In this document: in pieces, positions 59,041-64,000 of the stretch
How positions within the stretch are numbered: position 1 is the first letter of the stretch
Layout of the letters: each line of letters begins with the position of its first letter
Assembly (NCBI GenBank): GCA_038002745.1
Contig: JBBODD010000001.1
Coordinates: 3,038,001-3,102,000 of the forward strand
Source: Bacillus sp. FSL H8-0547
GTDB lineage: Bacteria > Bacillota > Bacilli > Bacillales > Bacillaceae
Direction of reading: 5' to 3'
Length of the DNA: 64,000 nt
Made by a program: the position numbers and the translations under genes
Notes under the pieces: generated by a model
What the model was told of the DNA's origin: nothing
Database searches by the model: none
The model's input: the letters and a program-made list of their open reading frames with translations, nothing else

Positions 59041-59865
59041 TCACTCATATCTCCCGAACTGTTCTCCCACTTCTCTCAGATCCTGATCGAATTTTTTATG
59101 GGTCCTCTGAAACAGGTGTTCAAAGACATCGCCCAGTTCAGATTCCATCACACTGATCCCCTCTCCCGTAACACCGCCTTTTACACACACCTTCTCCTGA
59201 AGGGTTGGCAGTGTATACCTCTCGCTTTCAAGCAATTTCCCAAGACCGACGACCATTTCACTTGTAAGCTGTACCGCCTGATTTTTTGTGATGTCTGTTT
59301 CCCTGACAGCTGCATCAATAAACCGCTGAAGCAGATAACTGAAGAATGCCGGCCCGCAGCTTACAATATCTGAGGAGACACGTGTAATCTGATCGTCAAT
59401 TGTAAATGGATGAGAGATGGTCTGGAAGAGTTCTTCAATTTTCTTTCGCATATCCCCGCTGCATCTTCCGAACGTCAGCAGTGACACTCCTGACAGTGCC
59501 CGGTTTGTAATACTCGGTATAACACGGGCGACCTGACAGCTGACAACCGACTGCAGCTGCTCCACACTGATTGGGCTCGTTATGGAAATAATGCATTGAT
59601 CATGCCGGAGATAGGGTGACAATTTCAGCAACAGGGGGTGAATATCAAGCGGCTTGACGCATATAAAAATAAGCTCAGCTTGCCGAGCAATTTCTTCGGG
59701 CGTTAAGTACAGGTTCAGTTTAGGATGCTCTTTTCTCAGGTTTGCCGCTTTTTCAAAGGTGCGGTTTGTAATATGAATGTCTGAGGGCTTAAGTGCATGA
59801 GATTCAATAAACGCTTCAATCAGAATCTTCCCCATATTGCCTGTTCCAATAAAACCTGCGTTCAA
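59041..59865 (-). CDS. comER: Late competence protein ComER (pyrroline-5-carboxylate reductase-like)
   Basis: The 274-residue Rossmann-fold protein begins MNAGFIGTGNMGKILIEAF, then has FICVKPLDIHPLL, ITSPISVEQLQ, RVIPSITNRALSGVSLL and VKGGVTGEGI, similar to ProC but placed opposite comEA as in B. subtilis. ComER is reported to affect sporulation and biofilm in some Bacillus; enzymatic activity is not proven. The TTG at 59865 follows AAAAGGAGGGGATGACACA. It is transcribed divergently from the comE operon. Confidence 0.92.
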   Translation of the reverse strand: MNAGFIGTGNMGKILIEAFIESHALKPSDIHITNRTFEKAANLRKEHPKLNLYLTPEEIARQAELIFICVKPLDIHPLLLKLSPYLRHDQCIISITSPISVEQLQSVVSCQVARVIPSITNRALSGVSLLTFGRCSGDMRKKIEELFQTISHPFTIDDQITRVSSDIVSCGPAFFSYLLQRFIDAAVRETDITKNQAVQLTSEMVVGLGKLLESERYTLPTLQEKVCVKGGVTGEGISVMESELGDVFEHLFQRTHKKFDQDLREVGEQFGRYE

Positions 59866-59950
59866 TGTGTCATCCCCTCCTTTTATCATACTTACTCCTA
59901 CACTTTATGAAATCTGTTTCCCATTTATGAATACAACTAAGGAGCTTAAA

Positions 59951-60580
59951 ATGAAATTACTTAAAAAATATAAAATCGCTGTTCTGATTGCCGCTGCAGC
60001 TGCTTTTCTGTATGTTTATCAATCTCAGGAGCAAGATTCAGGGGGCGAGAAGACAAAATTGCTTGATGAAGAGGCTTTATCAATGGAACTCGAACCTCCC
60101 GAAACCACACCCGATCAAAGTGCGGAAAGTCAGCCGGAGGAAATCATTGTGGACGTGAAGGGTGAGGTGAAAGCGCCTGGCGTTTATGAAATGAAGCCTG
60201 GAGAAAGATACCATCATGTCATCGATGCTGCCGGGGGACTTACTGAACAGGCGGATGCTGCACAGATTAACCTTGCCGCACTGCTTGAAGACGGTATGGT
60301 GGTTCAGGTTCCGAAGATTGGAGAAATCCCGAATGAGCTCACTCAGCAGCCTGCAGGGGCAAATGCTTCGGGCGGGGGAGGAGAGAAAGTGGTGAACCTG
60401 AATAAGGCGTCATCTGAGGAACTGCAGACCCTTACAGGGATAGGCCCGGCAAAAGCAGAGGCCATTATTGCCTACAGGGAGGAAGCAGGCGGTTTTAAAG
60501 CCGTTGAAGATCTTATGAATGTTTCAGGAATCGGAGAAAAATCGTTTGAAAAAGTGAAAGACAGTATTTCAGTAAAATGA
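59951..60580 (+). CDS. comEA: Competence DNA receptor ComEA
   Basis: The 209-residue protein has a membrane anchor (about residues 9-22), an acidic linker, an SLBB/oligomerisation domain (VDVKGEVKAPGVYEMKPGERYHHVIDAAGG) and a C-terminal helix-hairpin-helix DNA-binding domain (VNLNKASSEELQTLTGIGPAKAEAIIAYR). It catches double-stranded DNA outside the cell for ComEC. The ATG at 59951 follows AAGGAGCTTAAA; an open frame upstream has no ribosome site. I found no clear ComK box in the 85 bases between comER and comEA. Confidence 0.95.
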   Translation: MKLLKKYKIAVLIAAAAAFLYVYQSQEQDSGGEKTKLLDEEALSMELEPPETTPDQSAESQPEEIIVDVKGEVKAPGVYEMKPGERYHHVIDAAGGLTEQADAAQINLAALLEDGMVVQVPKIGEIPNELTQQPAGANASGGGGEKVVNLNKASSEELQTLTGIGPAKAEAIIAYREEAGGFKAVEDLMNVSGIGEKSFEKVKDSISVK

Positions 60581-60648
60581 ATTGACTGCGTTTTAGAAGT
60601 ATCAGTACACTAGAAGAAGATCATGCACTTTTACAAATGGGGGATAAT

Positions 60649-61197
60649 ATGAACAGAATTTCCTGGAATCAGTATTTTATGGCCCAGAGCCACTTGCTCG
60701 CATTAAGAAGCACGTGCACGAGGCTTGCAGTAGGAGCGACCATTGTAAGAGACAAGAGGATTATAGCAGGCGGGTACAACGGCTCCATTGCGGGAGGGGT
60801 GCACTGCATAGATGAAGGCTGCTACGTCATTGACAACCATTGTGTAAGAACCATCCACGCGGAAATGAATGCGCTGCTTCAATGTGCAAAATTCGGCGTT
60901 CCGGCGGCGGGAGCAGAAATATATGTGACCCACTTTCCCTGCCTGCAGTGCTGCAAAGCTCTTATTCAAAGCGGTATAAAGAAAGTTTATTATGCAAAAA
61001 GCTATAGGAATCACCCTTATGCTATCGAATTATTTGAACAGGCGGGAGTTGCAGTAGAGCAAGTGGTAGGCGAGACGGATTCCCTTGAAGCGGAGCAAAG
61101 GGAGTTCGTAGAAGAACTTCTTCAACGTGTAAGTGCTGATGATGCGGATGCCCGCGACATGCTCATAAAAAAAGCAGACAAGCTGTTTAAAAGGTGA
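60649..61197 (+). CDS. comEB: ComEB, dCMP deaminase-family protein
   Basis: The 182-residue protein has the cytidine deaminase zinc motifs HAEMNALLQ and PCLQCC, with the start MNRISWNQYFMAQSHLLALRSTC. It converts dCMP to dUMP in family members; ComEB has also been linked to localisation of competence proteins. The ATG at 60649 follows AATGGGGGATAAT. It overlaps the beginning of the comEC frame. Confidence 0.95.
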   Translation: MNRISWNQYFMAQSHLLALRSTCTRLAVGATIVRDKRIIAGGYNGSIAGGVHCIDEGCYVIDNHCVRTIHAEMNALLQCAKFGVPAAGAEIYVTHFPCLQCCKALIQSGIKKVYYAKSYRNHPYAIELFEQAGVAVEQVVGETDSLEAEQREFVEELLQRVSADDADARDMLIKKADKLFKR

Positions 61198-61202
61198 ATA
61201 TC

Positions 61203-63551
61203 TTGCAGATCTCTAAAATAAGCTATCAGGGAAGGCTTATCTATTTTGCGGCAGCATCCGGTTTAGGTGTTGCTGCTGCAAAATCTCCTGATCATCCCCA
61301 TATGCTCATATTGTTGTTCTTCTTCTTTTCCTATCTTCTACTCCGTAAACAAAAGACCCTTTTCATTCTTACACTTCTCACGTTTATGTTCTTTACCATT
61401 TACTACACCCAAACCGACAATCGAAATGTTTCACAATTTACAGAAGGCAGAACCGTTCTCCGCGCAGCCTTTTTAGAACCGCCTGAGTTTGACGGAAATC
61501 AGATGAAAGGCGTGATTCTTGCGCATGGGGAGAAGCTGTCTGCCGTCTATTACGTTCAGTCTGAACGGGAACTTATGAACCTGGCCAAACAGATTGAAGC
61601 AGGCACCTCCTGTACATTTAATGGCAATCTCACGCATCCATTAGAAGCGACTGTGCCTAATGCGTTTGACTATCATGATTATTTGAGGTATAGCAGAATT
61701 CACTGGATTATGACCCCGGATTCGATCAAAGACTGCAGCGGCGGGGCATCATCTTTTTTTGAAAAGCTGGCTGAGTACAGAGAAAAAGGGATTAAGTTTG
61801 CTGCCTCGGAATTTTCTCCCCAATCAAGAGGCATTGCTGCGGCGCTGCTTTTTGGATACAGAGAGCTTATTCCAGAGGAGATCAACGAGGCGTACCGGGA
61901 TTTGGGCATCATCCATTTGCTGGCGATTTCAGGACTGCATGTCAGCATTCTTGTTTCCTGCTTTTACTTCATTCTCATACGCTCAGGTGTGACACATGAA
62001 TGGACTGCCCGTATTCTTCTGCTGCTGCTTCCCGTATACAGCCTGCTTGCAGGCGGGGCTCCGTCTGTCCTGAGGGCTGCCGGCATGAGTATGATTTATC
62101 TTGCGGTTAAACAGCTGAAAGTAAAGCTCACGGCTGCTGATGCGATTTCCATTGCATTTATCGTGATGCTTGCCGCAGATCCCTATTATTTATTTAACAT
62201 CGGTTTTCAGCTGTCCTTTGCAGTCAGTCTGGCCCTTCTTTTATCCGTTAAAATTTTATCCTCATTTTCAAGCCGTCTGCAGCAGCTCACAGCTGTATCA
62301 GTGATTGCACAGGCTTCCTCTCTCCCGATCATTCTGCACAGCTTCTATCAGATGTCAGCGGTAAGTGTACTGGTGAATTTGCTGTTTGTGCCATTTTATT
62401 CAGCGGTCGTCCTTCCACTTTGTATTGGCTCTTTTCTCTTAAAAGCGGCTGTTCCTTCTGCAGGGGCAGTGCTGATTGGAGTGACAGATGCCGTCATTTC
62501 CATCAGCAATGATGCGGTGCTGCTTGCAGGCAGCAAATATTCTTTTATGCTTTTATTCGGGAAGCCATCATGGCTGATGCTTTCCCTTTACACGATGTGC
62601 TTTTGCTTTGCTGCTGCAGCATATGAACGGAATTTCCTTTTCAGCCGGCTGAAAGGGCCGGCAGCAGCCATTTTTCTGCTTCTCTTCCTTCAGCATCAAT
62701 CTGCACACTTTCAGGCAGAAGGAGAGGTTGTCATTCTGGATGTCGGGCAGGGTGATTCCATATTCTTGTCTGCGCCTTATAATCAGGGAACATATCTGAT
62801 TGATACCGGAGGCATCCTCTCGTTCAGCAGGGAAGCCTGGCAGGAAAAACGGTCATCCTACTCCATAGCCGAGGATACGCTGCTGCCATTTTTAAAATCT
62901 AAAGGTAAGAACACGCTCGATAAGCTGATTTTGACTCATGGGGATGCGGACCATGCAGGGGAAGCACTGAAACTTTTAGATGAAGTGGAGGTAAGGGAAA
63001 TCGTCGTTCCAAAAGGATTTATCAGAGGGGATTTTGAAAAAGAAATTGTAGATGAGGCTTTGGCAAGAGGGATAAAAATAACCGCTCTTAAAAGCGGAGA
63101 TGTTATGGATGACAAATATTTCAAGTGGAAAGCATTATCACCTGCAGAGCTTACAGACAGTGAAAACGATGATTCACTTGTTTTGTACGCGGAAATAGGA
63201 GGTCTGAAGTGGATCTTTACCGGTGATCTTGAACATGAGGGGGAGAAGCGGATCCTTGAAGCCTACAGGGGATTACGGGCGGATGTTCTGAAAATTGGCC
63301 ATCATGGAAGCAAAGGTTCCACTTCTAATCCCTTTCTTCAGCAGCTGCAGCCCAAGATAGCCGTGATTTCGGCCGGAAGGAAAAACAGATACAATCATCC
63401 CCATCCGGAAGTGCTGAAACTCCTTGAGCAAAATGGGGCCAAAACATACCGGACGGACCGGGATGGGTCAATTGCTTATAAATTTAAGGGGGACAATGGA
63501 ACATTTTCTATCCACCCTCCATACGATAGCGTATCAGGAAAGGAAAAATGA
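61203..63551 (+). CDS. comEC: DNA internalization channel protein ComEC/Rec2
   Basis: The 782-residue protein has an N-terminal OB-like extracellular domain between helices. The competence domain with many helices follows (LGIIHLLAISGLHVSIL and GGAPSVLRAAGM are typical), and the C-terminus is a metallo-beta-lactamase domain (VVILDVGQGDSIFL, LTHGDADHAGE and KIGHHGSKGSTSN). The channel takes in one DNA strand; the C-terminal domain may degrade the other. A TTG at 61203 suits AAAAGGTGA; GTG at 61194 overlaps the comEB stop and is the alternative. Confidence 0.95.
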   Translation: MQISKISYQGRLIYFAAASGLGVAAAKSPDHPHMLILLFFFFSYLLLRKQKTLFILTLLTFMFFTIYYTQTDNRNVSQFTEGRTVLRAAFLEPPEFDGNQMKGVILAHGEKLSAVYYVQSERELMNLAKQIEAGTSCTFNGNLTHPLEATVPNAFDYHDYLRYSRIHWIMTPDSIKDCSGGASSFFEKLAEYREKGIKFAASEFSPQSRGIAAALLFGYRELIPEEINEAYRDLGIIHLLAISGLHVSILVSCFYFILIRSGVTHEWTARILLLLLPVYSLLAGGAPSVLRAAGMSMIYLAVKQLKVKLTAADAISIAFIVMLAADPYYLFNIGFQLSFAVSLALLLSVKILSSFSSRLQQLTAVSVIAQASSLPIILHSFYQMSAVSVLVNLLFVPFYSAVVLPLCIGSFLLKAAVPSAGAVLIGVTDAVISISNDAVLLAGSKYSFMLLFGKPSWLMLSLYTMCFCFAAAAYERNFLFSRLKGPAAAIFLLLFLQHQSAHFQAEGEVVILDVGQGDSIFLSAPYNQGTYLIDTGGILSFSREAWQEKRSSYSIAEDTLLPFLKSKGKNTLDKLILTHGDADHAGEALKLLDEVEVREIVVPKGFIRGDFEKEIVDEALARGIKITALKSGDVMDDKYFKWKALSPAELTDSENDDSLVLYAEIGGLKWIFTGDLEHEGEKRILEAYRGLRADVLKIGHHGSKGSTSNPFLQQLQPKIAVISAGRKNRYNHPHPEVLKLLEQNGAKTYRTDRDGSIAYKFKGDNGTFSIHPPYDSVSGKEK

Positions 63552-63575
63552 AAAAGAGACTGCCCGGCAGCCTCT
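63551..63575 (-). terminator. Terminator of yqzM
   Basis: On the minus strand GAGGCTGCC and GGCAGTCTC form a stem followed by TTTTTC. It overlaps the comEC stop. Confidence 0.65.
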
Positions 63576-63587
63576 ATGTAAGGGTTG

Positions 63588-63722
63588 TCATGAACCGATT
63601 AACTTAATAACAGTTGCCATGATGAAGATCGTGGCGAAAAAACCGAATGATACAACAAATCCCACTCCAGAGTCTACAGCGTCGTTGCGTTTACTTTGAA
63701 CATTCTTTTCAAATTCATTCAC
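63588..63722 (-). CDS. yqzM: YqzM family small membrane protein
   Basis: The 44-residue product begins MNEFEKNVQSKRNDAVDSGV, followed by a single membrane helix (about residues 21-42, VGFVVSFGFFATIFIMATVIKLIG). It matches YqzM, which is found opposite comEC in Bacillus. The start is GTG at 63722 after AGGAGGGGTAAATT. Function unknown. Confidence 0.88.
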   Translation of the reverse strand: MNEFEKNVQSKRNDAVDSGVGFVVSFGFFATIFIMATVIKLIGS

Positions 63723-63956
63723 AATTTACCCCTCCTATTATGCCTTATAGTATAAGTCAAATCCGCCAAAAAATCTATCATTTTCCAATCGCCCATTTGT
63801 CAACACTTTACACCTATAGAAAGATGGGGACAAGAGGAGACTATAAGAAATCAGATCGATCGCCAGCCAGTATGTGGAACCCGGGTCATGTGCGGCGGCG
63901 TTTATATAAATCAGGGGACTTGTCATCAGGTTCCCTGTTCCATTTGGCTTTTCCTC

Positions 63957-63985
63957 TTGAAAAAATAGCAAAGGACCTATACGAT
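63957..63985 (+). promoter_or_regulatory. Possible promoter of the next gene beyond the window
   Basis: TTGAAA and TACGAT are 17 bases apart near the right end. The 278 bases from 63723 to the end otherwise hold nothing I can support; holA would be expected next by synteny. Confidence 0.3.
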
Positions 63986-64000
63986 GAGAGAAGCATGATG

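Noticed and set aside
63738-63971. 77-codon minus-strand frame at the right end
   Set aside because: No ribosome site and no protein-like pattern; it overlaps the probable promoter area of the next gene.

Overview
The window is a stretch of chromosome from an endospore-forming, competence-gene-carrying member of the Bacillaceae. Supporting evidence is the presence of spoVB, cwlJ, sigK, sda, comN, comER and comEA-EB-EC, Bacillus-type T-box leaders, and gene order that follows the B. subtilis yrb/yrv/yrr/yrh and yqe regions almost gene by gene. Many starts are TTG or GTG with strong AGGAGG-type ribosome binding sites. I cannot name the species; the shared synteny and unusual intergenic repeats suggest a Bacillus-like genus rather than B. 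subtilis itself.

Layout. Bases 1-6050: end of tgt, yajC, yrzE, a DUF421 gene, spoVB, comN and the fused translocase gene secDF. Bases 6100-13700: cwlJ, a LapA-like gene, then (after a repeat block) recJ, apt, the stringent-response gene relA and dtd. Bases 13700-19200: a five-SH3 cell wall amidase on the minus strand, a small yrzK-like gene, and the T-box-controlled hisS-aspS operon. Bases 19200-20440: a 6S RNA and a roughly 750 bp array of 52 bp repeats. Bases 20456-35060: tcdA, rarA, a YczE-like membrane protein, cymR, the tRNA thiolation pair iscS-mnmA, yrrB, recD2, yrrD, two small genes, yrrI, T-box-controlled alaS and ireB. Bases 35076-44190: ruvX, yrzB, mltG, the wobble-uridine modification genes trmR-yrrN-yrrO, udk, greA, pbpI and yrrS. 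Bases 44200-48650: yrzA and the methionine-to-cysteine operon yrrT-mtnN-mccA-mccB-yrhC. Bases 48690-53540: a GDSL lipoprotein, an uninterrupted sigK, a structured repeat array, a cluster of very small genes, pssA, a broken gene and sda. Bases 53919-58950: the yqeG-yqeH-aroE-yhbY-nadD-yqeK-rsfS-yqeM operon. Bases 59041-63722: comER opposite comEA-comEB-comEC, then yqzM.

How the genes work together. Three themes dominate: translation and tRNA (tgt, dtd, hisS, aspS, alaS, tcdA, iscS-mnmA, trmR-yrrN-yrrO, ruvX, yqeH, rsfS, yhbY), sulfur metabolism (cymR and the yrrT operon), and sporulation or competence (spoVB, cwlJ, sigK, sda, comN, comE). Compared with B. subtilis, the yrhC side is joined directly to the sigK/sda/yqeG side, and sigK carries no skin-type interruption.

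The genes are ordinary for the family. The unusual material is intergenic: a duplicated block of 21 bp repeats bounded by matching hairpins (7238-7781); the 52 bp array (19520-20276), whose hairpin arms vary almost only in ways that G-U pairing in the plus-strand RNA tolerates; a dispersed palindromic repeat family (30319, 44508, and six tandem copies at 50476-51228) whose arms co-vary; one copy of that family sitting inside a second dispersed repeat; and a 24-codon gene at 51968-52042 with its own promoter and terminator. Coordinates of RNA ends, promoters and repeat edges were read by eye and are approximate.
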